Source: Tetradesmus obliquus (Eukaryota > Chlorophyta > Chlorophyceae > Sphaeropleales > Scenedesmaceae). From it: a stretch of 64,000 bases of DNA. The DNA lies in the NCBI GenBank assembly GCA_030272155.1, contig CP126207.1, positions 434,001-498,000 of the forward strand, read 5' to 3'. How positions within the stretch are numbered: the first letter of the stretch is position 1; every line of letters starts with the position of its first letter. The notes beneath the pieces are model-generated. The model made no database searches, was not told the origin of the DNA, and saw only the letters and a program-made list of their open reading frames with translations. This document shows, piece by piece, positions 22,836 to 35,508 of this stretch. The position numbers and the translations under genes were made by a program.

Positions 22836-24599
22836 GCTGAGGTGGGCAGGCTGCAAGCACGCATAGCAGAACTGCAGCTGCAGCTGCAGCAGGAGCGGCA
22901 CAGGTCGCTACTGCTGGAAACAGAGCTGCAGGTTTTGAAAGCAGCACATACCAGCAACAGCTTGCAGGAAACAGCAGAGCAGCAGCGCCAGGATGCGGCA
23001 GCAGCAGCAGCAGGGGCTGCTTGCTGCTTGCAGGACGATGGTGCAGTGCAGGCGCTGCAGCAGCAGCACGAGCAGCAGCACTCAGAGCTGCTGCAGCAGG
23101 TGCTGCTGCCGATGCAGCAGCTGCACCTAGAGCACCAGCGACACGTGCTGCTGCAGCAGCAGCAGCGGCTACAGCAGCAGAATGGTGACGCCATCATCTG
23201 CGGTAGCAGCAGCAGCAGCAGCGGCAGTGGCTTAAACACTCGCTGGAGCAGCAGCAACTGCCAGCAGCAGCAGCAGCAGCAGCAGCAGCCGCTCGTGCCT
23301 GCAGCAGCAGGCGACGGTCAAACGTCTGGTCAAACGTCCGGTCAAAGCGTTGACCACGTGGTCTTGACCAGGGCTGAGCACGAGCTGCTGCTGCTGAAAG
23401 TGCGGGCGATGGATGCAGTGAAAGAAGGCATCACAATTGCTGACTGCAGCAAGCCAGATATGCCGCTGATGTATGTCAACATGGGGTTCTGCCGCATAAC
23501 CGGCTACAGCCTGGCAGAGGTGCTGTACAAGAACTGCAGGTTCCTGCAGGTGGGTTTAGCGAGGCGCATGGCTGTGGTTTTAGGGTACTAGTTGCTGTTG
23601 TGGCGGTTTAGCGTGCTGTGTTTGCTTTGATGTATGTCAACATGGGCTTTTGCCGCATAACCGGCTACAGCCTTGCAGAGGTGCTGTACAAGAACTGCAG
23701 GTTCCTGCAGGTGGGTTTAGCGAGGCGCATGGCTGTGGTTTTAGGGTACTAGTTGCTGTTGTGGCGGTTTAGCGTGCTGTTTGTGCTTTGATGTATGTCA
23801 ACATGGGTTTGTGCTTCCACATAACCTGCTTCAGCCGTGCAGAGGTGCTATACCAGAACTGCAGGTTCCTGCAGGTGGGTTGTGGGTTGTAAGTAGAAAG
23901 GTTCAGGTTTTGCAGGGTTCTGCGCTGTGGGGTTGAGCAATGTGTGGGGTTCTGCCGCATCACTGGCACGGGCTGTGGATGCAGCGAAGGAAGATCACAA
24001 TGCTCGCTGCAGACTGCAGCAAGCCAGATATGCCGCTGATGTACGTTGATATGGGCTTCTGCCGCATAACTGGCTACAGCCTGGCGGAAGTGCTGTGCAA
24101 GAATCGCAGGTTCCTGCAGGTGGGTTTAGTGAGGCACATGGCTGTGGTTTTAGGGTTAAAGTTGCTGTTGGTGACGGTTTAGGGTTCTGTTGGTGCTGAT
24201 GTACGTCAACATGGGCCGCACAACTGGCTACAGCCTGGCGGAAGTGCTGTACAAGAACTGCAGGTTCCTGCAGGTGGGTTGTGGGTTGTAGGTGAAAAGC
24301 TTCAAATTGAGGTTGAGCAGTGTGTGGGGCTCTGCCGCATCACTGGCTACAGCCTGGGGGTGATACTTTACAAGAACTGCAGAACCCTGGGGGTGGGTGC
24401 AGGGTGAGAAGTGGGGGTTGGGTTAGGAGCAGCATTGCGCAGCGGTGTGGCGGCGCGGGTCAGCAGCGGCTGTGAACGCACAGCATGCTTGTCATCAACT
24501 GCTGCTGCTGCTGCTGTTGCTGCTGCAGGGCTCCTGCAGTGACCAGAAGATCTGCGTGCGTCTGCGAGCAGCCAGCAATGCACGGCATGCTTGTCACCA

Positions 24600-24643
<44 letters not shown>

Positions 24644-24717
24644 AGGGCTCCTGCAGTGACCAGGAGATCCGCGTGCGGCTGAGAGCAGCCATCAACGCGG
24701 GGCGTGCTTGTCACTAA

Positions 24718-24763
<46 letters not shown>

Positions 24764-26059
24764 CGCAGGGCTCCTGCAGCGACCAGGAGAGCCGCGTGCA
24801 GCTGCGGGCAGCCATCAACGCGGGGCGTGCGTGCGTGGCGCAGCTTATGAACTTTAGGTGAGGCTGGCAGCGCTTTTTGTTTTACGGGCTGCCTTCTTTG
24901 GGGTCCAGCTACTATTTAGCTGTATACAGCGCTTGTTATTGCGTTTCATCACAAAGCGCCGAGTGCCTCAGCACCATCACGGCAACCTGGGCTCATGCTG
25001 AACTTCGATTTGGCCTACACTTGCAGGAAGAACGGCGACCCCTTTGTCAACCTGCTTTCAATCACGCCGATCCATGACGCAAACGGCACCCTCACGCACT
25101 ACGTTGGCATTCAAAGCGACATCACGGAGCTGGTCAACCACCGGAAGGCCGAGCTGGCGGCGCGGCACGCGGCGCTGCAGGTACGTCATATGACATGTTA
25201 TGTAATTGATTACTAACACATGTCATGTTATAATGCTTTTGATGGGCGGGGCTGCTAGTTGTGTAGGCCCTATAGACTTTTTCCTTTATGGAACATTGGA
25301 GAGGGCATAAAATTTTGGGACTAAAAAGTGCCCTTTGGCGTAAACGCCAAAGTGTCAAAAATCACGGAGCTGGTCAACCACAGGAAGGCCGAGCTGGCGG
25401 CGCGGCACGCGGCGCTGCAGGTGCGTCATATGACATGTTATGTAACAGATTACTAACACATGTCGTGTTAGGATACTCTTGATGGACGGGGCTGATAGTT
25501 GTGTAGGCATCTGTTCAGACATCACGGAGCTGCTCAATCACTGCAAAGCGGAGCTGGTGGCACGGCATGTGGCGCTGCAGGTGTGTCATGTAAAGTCTTA
25601 CATTCAAATGTAGCAGGTGTTACAGTCTTGTGTGTTTTGTGCTGGGCAACTAGCTGTGTGGGCATCCAGACATCACGGAGCTGGTCAACCACCCGGAAGG
25701 CCGAGCTGGCGGCGCGGCACGCGGCGCTGCAGGTGCGTCATATGACATGTTATGTAAGATTACTAACACATGTCATGTTATAATGCTTTTGATAAGCGGG
25801 GCTGCTAGTTCTGTGGGCATTTTGTCAGACATCATGGAGCTGGTCAACCACCAGAAGGCCGAGCTGGCAGCGCGGCATGCAGCGCTGCATGTGCGTCATA
25901 TGACTTGTTATGTAACATGCTGCTACACCTATCACTGTAACACATATCGTGTTGATAATATTTTCAAAGGGCTAGGCTGCTAGCTGTGTAGGCAATTCAT
26001 CGGACATTACGGAGCTGGTCAACCACCGCAAAGCTGAGCTGACCAAACCCGCCACTTTG

Positions 26060-26098
<39 letters not shown>

Positions 26099-29000
26099 AG
26101 GCTGCAGCCGCCACTGAGGCCAAGAGCCAGTTCCTGGCGCGCATGAGCCATGAGATCAGGACGCCGCTCACGTCTGCCTGCTGCAACTAGTTTAGTAATA
26201 AACGCTAAACCCTGCTGCTGCTGCTGCCGCCGTTCTTAAACCCTCAACCCTGCAGGCTGCAGCCGCCACTGAGGCCAAGAGTCAGTTCCTGGCGCGCATG
26301 AGCCATGAGATCAGGACGCCGCTCAACGGCATGATCGCAGTGGGGCAGCTGCTCGCAGAAACAAGCCTCTCCCCTGCGCAGTGGGACCTGGTCAACACCA
26401 TCAGGTAGGTTTGGAAAGGGTGTGGTGGGGTTCAGTGATCTGAGGTTTTGAACATTTCATGACAAAGGCTGGAAGTTCGCATGCCGCTCAACCGCATGAT
26501 TGCCGTGGGGCAGCTGCTCGCGGAAACAAGCCTGTCGCCTGCGCAGTGGGACCTGGTCAACACCATCAGGTGGGGTTTGAAGGGCTCAAGGCTTATAACC
26601 GTTGCGGATTTGATGTGTCAGTGTTCGCCGCATGTTGCTGAAAGGCTGTGTGTTGGTTTGCACGCGGCTCATCACCCGGCACATAATTGCGGTGAAGCAG
26701 TTGCCTTCAGCAACGAGCATGTCCCCTGCGTGATTGGGACCTGGTCAACACCATCAGGTAGGGTTCAAAAAAGTAAAAAGTGAATCTGAATTGTCAGGAC
26801 TTACAGGGTTTTTAAATCACGGGCTTTAATGGGTAATGATGCGACTAATTGGCACTGCTGTACTGTTCATTTGAAACATAGTTTGCACTGCCATTCACAT
26901 CGTCATAGCTTGCGCCGAGACCAACAGACTGGTGCTGGCGTGTCACCTCATCAACTGTCAGCCACCATGTCATTTGGTGTGTTTTTGGTATGTAACACAT
27001 GCAGGTGCTCGGGCGAGACGCTGCTGACGCTGATCACGGACATTTTGGACTGTCCTTGCATCAAGGCCAACAAGCTGGTGCTGACCCACACCGTCCTCAT
27101 CTGTCACTCACTATGTTACTTTTCTTGTTACTTTTTCATCACATAACGCAGGTGCTCCGGGGAGACGCTGCTGACGCTGATCACGGACATCCTGGACTTC
27201 AGCCGCATCGAGGCCAACAAGCTGGTGCTGACCCACACCGTCCTCACCTGTCACTCACTATGTTACTTTTCTTGTTACTTTTTTCATCACATAACGCAGG
27301 TGCTCGGGGGAGACGCTGCTGACGCTGATCACGGACATCCTGGACTGTCCTTGCATCAAGGCTAACAAGCTGGTGCTAACCCACACCGTCCTCATCTGTC
27401 ACTCACTATGTTACTTTTCTTGTTACTTTTTCATCACATAACGCAGGTGCTCGGGGGAGACGCTGCTGACGCTGATCACGGACATCCTGGACTTCAGCCA
27501 CATCGAGGCCAACAAGCTGGTCCCGACCCACACCGTCCTCACCTGTCACTGACAATGTCACTTTTCTTGTTACTTTCTTGTTACATGACACACGCAGGTG
27601 CTCTGGCGAGACGCTGCTGACGCTGATCACGGACATCCTGGACTTTTCGCGCATCGAGGCCAACAAGCTGGTGCTGACGGCAGCAGTGTTCAGCCTGCAG
27701 ACGGTGGTAGAGGCAGCGATGGAGATTGCGGGGCTGCGCGCGGCACAGAAACGCCTGCAGGTGCGATACAGGGTTTATATGTTTTGCATTTTCAGTGCAT
27801 ACCATGTGCAGGCTGCAGATGAGGCTGCGATGGAGATTGCGGGGCTGCGCGCGGCACAGAATCGCCTGCAGGTGCGGTTTAGAGTTGATATGTTTTGTAC
27901 GTTCAGCGCATACCGTGTTCAGCCTGCTGATGAGGCAGCCATGGAGGTTGCAGGGCTGCGCGCGGCACAGAAACGCCTGCACGTGCGGTTTAGGGTTTGT
28001 ATGTTTTGTGTTTTCAGTGCAGACCATGTGCAGCCTGCAGACGGTGGTGGAGGCAGCGCTGGAGGTTGCGGGGCTGCGTGCGGCACAGAAACGCCTGCAG
28101 GTGCCGTTTAGGGTTTGTATTTTCTGTACGTTTAGCGCATAGCGTGTTCAGCCTGCAGACGGTGGTAGAGGCAGCGCTGGAGATTGCGGGGCTGCGCGCA
28201 GCACAGAAACGCCTGCAGGTGCATTTTTTTATTTTTGTGTATGTTTTGTACGTTCAGCGCATAGCGTGTTCAGCCTGCAGACAGTGGTGGAGGCAGCCAT
28301 GGAGATTGCGGGGCTCCGTGCGGCACAGAAACGCCTGCAGGTGCGGTACAGGGTTTATATACGTTTTGTGATTCCAGTGCATCCCGTGTGCAGCCTGCAG
28401 ATGAGGCAGCCATGGAGATTGCGGGGTTGCGCGCGGCACAGAATCGCCTGCAGGTGCGGTTTAGGGACAGTGCTTAGGGCCGAAGCCGCTGCGTGTGGGG
28501 TTTGGAGTTCAAGGTGCAAGATGTCAGGGCCTGCAGTCGGTTGTAAAGCAGCGATGGAGATTGCGGGGTTGCGCGCGGCACAGAAACGCCTGCAGGTGCA
28601 GTTTAGAGACTGTTTGTTTTGTATTTTCAGTGCGTATTAATTTCAGCCTGCAGACGGCGGTGGAGGCAGCCATGGAGATCGCGGGGCTGCGCGCGGCACA
28701 AAAACGCCTGCAGGTGCGCTGCCTGCTTTCTTTCTGGTTTGAAACGGAAAGATTGTAAGTGATCCTACACAAGTCGTTGTGCTGGTAGCTGCTGGTCCGT
28801 GCTCCTTTGTCCTGTTGAAGAGAAGGTGTGTTGCATGCCTTTGCTGGTGCTGCCACATTGCGAGCGCCGCAAGCACTGCTGCTGTTTATATTCACTGCTG
28901 CCGCTGCTGCTGCTGCTGGTGCTGCTGCTGCTGCTGCTGGTGCTGCTGCTGCTGCTGCTGGTGCTGCAGATGGCGTACCACATCAGCTCAGGCATCCCTA

Positions 29001-29416
29001 GGCTTCTGTGTGGCGATGCGCAGCGGCTGCAGCAGGTGGGCCTGTTACTTTGCATCTGTCATTCTGTTATTTTGTATGTTACAGTATATGTTACACGATG
29101 TGCGCGCAGCTGGTAGAGGGACTTTGGCCTGCTTCGATGCTCTTGGAAATGATGCAGCACAATTGCAGCAGCGATAAGTGTGCAATTATCCTGGACGCTC
29201 AATGTTGGGGCTGGCCTGCGGCTGCATCTGTTTGTCTGTCTTGTTTTGCTGTGTCACCAGTTGCTGTTTAACGTGCTGAACAACACCGTGAAGTTCACAA
29301 TTACATCTTTCTTGTGTTGCTGTGTAACCAGGTGCTGTTTAACGTGCTGAACAACACCGTGAAGTTCACCGAGTCGGGCGAGATTCCGCTCTCGTAATCA
29401 CTGTTGTGGCTCTTCC

Positions 29417-29449
<33 letters not shown>

Positions 29450-32400
29450 ATGTGTAACCAGGTGCTGCTCAACGTGCTGAACGCCGTGAAGTTTACAGAG
29501 TCTGGCATGGGGCTGAATCATCTTGTTTGTTGTGCTGTGTCATCAGGTGCTGCTCAATGTGCTGAACAACGCCGCAATATTCACTGAGGCTGGCCTGCGG
29601 CTGAATCATTTCCCTTTGTTTTGCTGTGTCACCAGGTGCTGCTCAATGTGCTGAACAACGCCGTGAAGTTCACTGAGGCTGGCCTGCTGCTGAATCATCT
29701 CTTTTGTTCTGCTGTGTCACCAGGTGCTGCTTAACGTGCTGAAGAACTCCGTGACGTTCACTGAGGCTGGCCTGCGGCTGAATCTTGACCTTGTTCTGCT
29801 GTGTCACCAGGTGCTGCTCAACGTGCTGAACAAACGTCGTGAAGTTCACTGAGGCTTGCATGTGGCTGAATCATCTCCCTTGTTTTGCTGTGTCACCAGG
29901 TGCTGCTCAACGTGCTGAACAACGCTGTGAAGTTCACCGAGTCGGGCGAGATTTTGCTGTCTTCTTCACTGTTGTGGCTCTTCCTCTGCTACTGCTGCTG
30001 CTGCTGTTCTGTGTCACCAGGTGCTGCTCAACGTGCTGAACAACGCCGTAAAGTTCACCGAGTCGGGCGAGATCCTGCTGGAGATCTGGGCGGAGCCGCC
30101 GGTGACACCCGGCTCGGCGTCACCGGTGACGCCGTCGGCGTCACTAGTGACACAGTCATCCGCACAGGACAGCGGCAGCGGTGTAACTAGTGATGCCCGT
30201 GGCAGCATCGGCAGCGGTGTGGCGCCTGGCGGCCCTGAGGAGTGGCCAACACGGCTGATACGGTTCAGTGTGAAAGACACTGGGATTGGCATCAGTGCAC
30301 CAGACTTGGGCAAGCTGTTCAAGTCCTTCTCACAGGTGGGTTGCCACTAATGTTATTGTCATTCTTGTTGTCAGCAGCGACCCAATTGGCTGATTTCTTC
30401 TCTGTCAGTGACACTGGTGTCACTGGTGACACCAGCGCACGACAGTGTCACTAGTGACAGCGGCAGCGGTGTGGCGCCTGGCGGCCCTGAGGAGTGGCCG
30501 ACGCGGCTGATCCGGTTCAGCGTGAAGGACACCGGCATTGGCATCAGTGCACCAGACTTGGGCAAGCTGTTCAAATCCTTCTCACAGGTGGGTTGCCATT
30601 CAATTTTTTGTCATGTTTGATCTCAGCAGCGGTCCACCAGGCTCAATTACTGCTCTGTCAGTGACACTGGTGTCACTAGTGACACCTGCGCACGATAGTG
30701 TCACTAGTGACAGCAGCAGCAGTGTGGCGCCTGGCGGCCCCGAGGAGTGGTCGACGCGGCTGATACGGTTTAGTGTGAAGGACACTGGCATTGGCATCAG
30801 CCAGGTTGACCTGGGCAAGCTGTTCAAGTCCTTCTCACAGGTAGGTTGCCGCTGTTGTGTTATTGTTGATTGTATCTTATTGTCACTGGCTGGTGCAGTG
30901 TGAAAGACACCGGCATCGGCATCAGCGCGCCAGACCTGGGCAAGCTGTTCAAGTCCTTCTCGCAGGTGGGTTGCCATTATTGTCATTCTTGTTGTCAGCA
31001 GCGACCCAATTGGCTGATTTCTTCTCTGTCAGTGACACTGGTGTCACAAGTTACACCTGCGCACGACAGTGTCACTAGTGACAGCGGCAGCGGTGTGGCG
31101 CCTGGTGGGCCTGAGGAGTGGCCGACGCGGCTGATCCGGTTCAGCGTGAAGGACACGGACATCGGCATCAGTGCACCAGACTTGGGCAAGCTGTTCAAGT
31201 CGTTCTCACAGGTAGGCTGTCGCTTTTGTAGTTGACATGACGATTTGTGTGTTACACGACGCGAACACAGCCCGCTTTTGACAAGCTCATTCTGCAATCA
31301 CCCAGTCTTTCAGCGATTGACTGGCTTCCGCCAGTGGTCTAGCGCATTGTGTGCATCATCAGTGCATCCTCTAACAGCAGGTTGCTGCGGGTGTTTGTTT
31401 TGCAGGTGGACGCGTTGGTCACGCGCAGCTATGGCGGTTCTGGGCTGGGTTTAGTCATCAGCAAGCGCCTGGCGCTGCCTCTCGTAATCTTGCTATTTTC
31501 TACACCCCAAGTACTCTTTTGTAAATTGTTGAATGGTGACTTATTTTCCATGCATCCTGCAGGTGGACGCATCGGCCACGCGCAGCTACGGCAGTTCAGG
31601 GCTGGGTTTAGTCATCAGCAGGCGCCTGCCTCTCCTAATTTTTTTTCCACACCCCAAATACCCTTCATTGTGGATTGTTGATTGATGATTTATCTTTTCT
31701 TGCCTCTTGCAGGTGGACGCGTCGGTCACTCGCAGCTATGGCGGTTCAGGGCTGGGTTTAGTCATCAGCAAGCGCCTGGCAGAGGCCATGGGGGGCCGCA
31801 TGTGGGCTGAGTCAGCAATCAGCTAGCTGTTTCCTCCAAATTTTTGCATTTCACACCCTGCTTGCTCTTTGCAATCTGTTTCTGCCTGTCTTGCAGGTGG
31901 ACGCGTCGGTCAGGCGCAGCTATGGCGGCTCAGGGCTGGGTTTAGTCATCAGCAAGCGCCTGGCAGAGGCCATGGGCGGCCGCATGTGGGCTGAGTCAGC
32001 AATCGACTGGCCAATTCTTGTCCGATGATTGCCTTCACATCTCATCTACTTTATATGTTAACAACAGGGCACTGCCATTGCTTTGTGTGTTCTGTGTCTG
32101 CCTGTTTTTCAGGTGGACGCGTCAGTCACGCGCAGCTATGGCGGTTCAGGCCTGGGTTTAGTCATCAGCAAGCTGCTGGCAGAGGCCATGGGCGGCCGCA
32201 TGTGGGCTGAGTCAGCAATGTGCTGGCTGTTTCTTTTGCAGTGTTTGCATGCCCGTCCTGTGTATCACACCATCTAACAGCATATTTGCTCTGTGCTGTG
32301 CGGTCTATTTCTGCTTGTTTTGCAGGTGGACGCATCGGTCACACGCAGCTATGGCGGTTCAGGGCTGGGTTTAGTCATCAGCAAGCGGCTGGCAGAGGCC

Positions 32401-33191
32401 ATGGGCGGCCGCATGTGGGCTGACTCAGCAATGTGCTGGCTGTTTTTTTTTTAATTTTGCACCCTGTTTGAAGGATGTAATTGACAACAGCTTGCTCTGT
32501 GCGTTCTGTTTGTGCCTGTGTTTGCAGGTGGACGCGTCGGTCACGCGCAGCTATGGCGGGTCAGGGCTGGGTTTAGTCATCAGCAAGCGCCTGGCAGAGG
32601 CCATGGGGGGCCGCATGTGGGCTGAGTCAGCAGGGCCAGGCCACGGCAGCACATTTTCATGGTCCATCGCCGTGAAGTTCCCGCAGGGGGGTAGGAACTC
32701 CACCGTGAACACCGCCGCGAAGTCCCGCCGCAGCAGCGTGCTGCTCAGCGCGGCCAAGCAGCAGCGGCAGCAGCAGCAGCATAACTCCGGCAGCGACGGC
32801 AGCGGTTTAAGGGGCGATCTGAACCTCGCCGGGGTTTTGGGGCTGGCGCCAGGGTTTAGCAACCCGGGAGGAGGAGGGTTTTGCCAGGACTCGGATGAGA
32901 CGTGCAGCGTGGTCAGCAGCGACGCGGGCACCTTTGGGTCTGGTGAGTGCTGCAGCCTTGTTATAAAGGGAGATTTTATTGTTTATGTTATGTTATGTTA
33001 TGGCATGTAGATGTGTGGTGCATGTCCAGTACAACTGGTATCAGATGTGTTGAGGGCTTCAGGTATTGCTGCCGCTGAGGCATATGTTTACTGCTGCTGC
33101 TGCTGCTCCGTGTCACTTTGCTGCTGCCGCCCTTACAGATCGTGAAACCATCTCCTCACTGTCGCTGTTGTCACTTCACTGAGGCATACGC

Positions 33192-33223
<32 letters not shown>

Positions 33224-33283
33224 CTTACAGAGCACGAGACCATGTCCTTACTGTCACTGTTGTCACTTCACTGAGGCACACGC

Positions 33284-33327
<44 letters not shown>

Positions 33328-33390
33328 GCCCTCACAGAGCGCGAGACCATCTCCCTGCTGTCACTGTTGTCACTTCACTGAGGCACACGC

Positions 33391-33422
<32 letters not shown>

Positions 33423-35472
33423 CTCACAGAGCGCGAGACCATCTCGCTGCTGTCACTGCCAGCTGGCCACAAGCCGCACCGAGCAGCAGCAGCAGCAGCA
33501 GCCAACAGCAGCGCAGCAGCAGCAGCAGCACTGACGCCGCAAGGCTCTGCCAACCTCGCTGCTGCTGTAGATGCCAGCACTCCGCTTGCTGCTGCTGCTG
33601 GTGCTGCAGCAGCGGGCGGGTTTGCAGGGCTGAGCAGCAGCCCTGCAGTGCACTCCCCGCTCACCCACTCGCTGCTGCTCCAGCAGCAGCAGCAGCAGCA
33701 GCAGTTTGGCGGGCCGTACAGCAGCGCAGCGGCAGCAGCAGCAGCAGCGCCTGGCGAGGCGGCTATGCCGCTGCTTCGGGGCAAGAGGGTTTTGCTGGTT
33801 GAACCCTGCCGGGTGGTGCGGAGTGTTTTAGCGCTGGCCCTTCGGAGCTGGGGCTGCTTTGTGTGTGCTGTGCCTTGTGAAGCAGCAGCAATGCAGCAGC
33901 TAGTGCTAAACGGCACACTGCATGTATCCCCGGGGTCCGCTGCTGCGATCTTAGCAGAAGCTGAGGCAGCAGCAGCCGGCAGCAGCAGCAGCAGCAGTGG
34001 TGTGCTGCAGCTGGAGCATGCGCCTGACATGGATGAGCGCACCTTCTGCTGCAGCGGGCCGTATGACTGCGTGCTGCTGGACATGCACCACACACGGTGA
34101 GCAGGGTTTAGTCCTAGTCTTCTTTTAAACCCTACACAGGGTGTTCAGTTTGACCGCAGTAGACCCTGTATGTTGTGCTGCAGCTGGAGCATGCGCCTGA
34201 CATGGATGAGCGCACCTTCTGCTGCAGCGGGCCGTATGACTGCTTACTGCTGGACATGCACCACACAAGGTGAGCAGGGTTTAGTCATGTCTATTTTGTT
34301 GAGCCCTATTGAGCGTTTTCAGTCTTGACTGCAGTAGACCCTTTAATGTTGTGCTGCAGCTGGAGCATGCGCCTGACATGGATGAGCGCACCTTCTGCTG
34401 CAGCGGGCCGTATGACTGTGTACTGCTGGACATGCACCACACAAGGTGGGTTAAATGGTTTTTTGCTCTTTATTGTGAATGATAAAAATAATAGTTCACA
34501 GGTTGTCATTCATACATTTTATTTGTAAGCAATCTGCTGCAGTGGGCTGTACAATTGCGTGCTGCTGGACATGCACCACACAAGGTGAGTGTGCCTCAGC
34601 CTCATACCTTCATTTCAGGTTTGCATCTTGTATCTTTTGGTTGCCTTGGAGGTCTTGATGTTTGAAAACCCTATATCTTTGTCTGTACCGGGCTGTGCGC
34701 CTTTGTGCTGCTGGGCATGCCTGACCTGGCACCAACCCCTGGAACTACACCTGAGTCCTGATGCAACCCTTTGCTTGCAGGCTGCTGAGTGCGCTGACGC
34801 TGTGTGAGGACCGCGAGGCAGCTCGCCGTGTATTTTTGGGTTATGCCCAGCACTTGAACCCCAAACCCCGACTGAACCCTGACACCACCTGTTTCAAAAC
34901 CTTTTATTTCACAGGCTGTTGAGTGCGCTCACGCTGTGTGAGGACCGCGAGGCAGCTCTCCTTGTGTTCATAGGCTGGCTGCGTCCCTCTTTGGTTCATC
35001 ATTTGACTGTGAAACTCTACTGAACCCTGATACAACCTGTTACAGACTGTTTCAAAACGTGTTATTTGTGCAGGCTGCTGAGTGCGCTGACGCTGTGTGA
35101 GGACCGGGAAGCAGCCCGCCTGGTATTCATGGGCTGGCTGCGACCCTCTTTGTGGTTCATCATTTTACTGCGAACCTCTGCTGAACCCTGATACAACCTG
35201 TGTACAACCTCTGTACAATCTGTGTAAAACCTGTTATTTTGCAGATTGCTGAGTGCGCTTACACTCTGTGAGGACCGCGAGGCAGCCCGCCTGGTCTTCA
35301 TGGGCTGGCCAGGTCAAGGGGAAGTGGAAGCAGCAGCGCCACAATTCGATATGGAATTCGAACTGCCTGTAACACCCCCAGTGGCAGCAGCAGCAGCAGG
35401 CACACAGCAGCAGCAGCAGCAGCAGCAGGGGGGTTTGGCGCTGCAGCTGCAGCGCTCGCCGTCCGGTGCAAA

Positions 35473-35508
<36 letters not shown>

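Larger units (their letters stand above)
26256..32700 (+). other. Histidine kinase core (HisKA + HATPase) of the LOV kinase
   Basis: The phospho-accepting His is codon CAT at 26304-26306 in [11 protein letters not shown]. The dimerisation helix continues into exon 27598-27760 ([19 protein letters not shown]). The N-box [10 protein letters not shown] is in exon 30021-30335, the G1 box DTGIGIS and F-box LFKSFSQ near its end, and the G2 box [19 protein letters not shown] in exon 32528-32942. A Ser/Thr/Asp-rich insert between the N and G1 boxes comes from palindromic GTCAC repeats. All catalytic boxes are intact. Confidence 0.9.

Noticed and set aside
22836-23549. Aureochrome (bZIP-LOV transcription factor)
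   Set aside because: There is a coiled coil before LOV but no basic DNA-binding region visible, and the LOV domain is followed by an intact histidine kinase.
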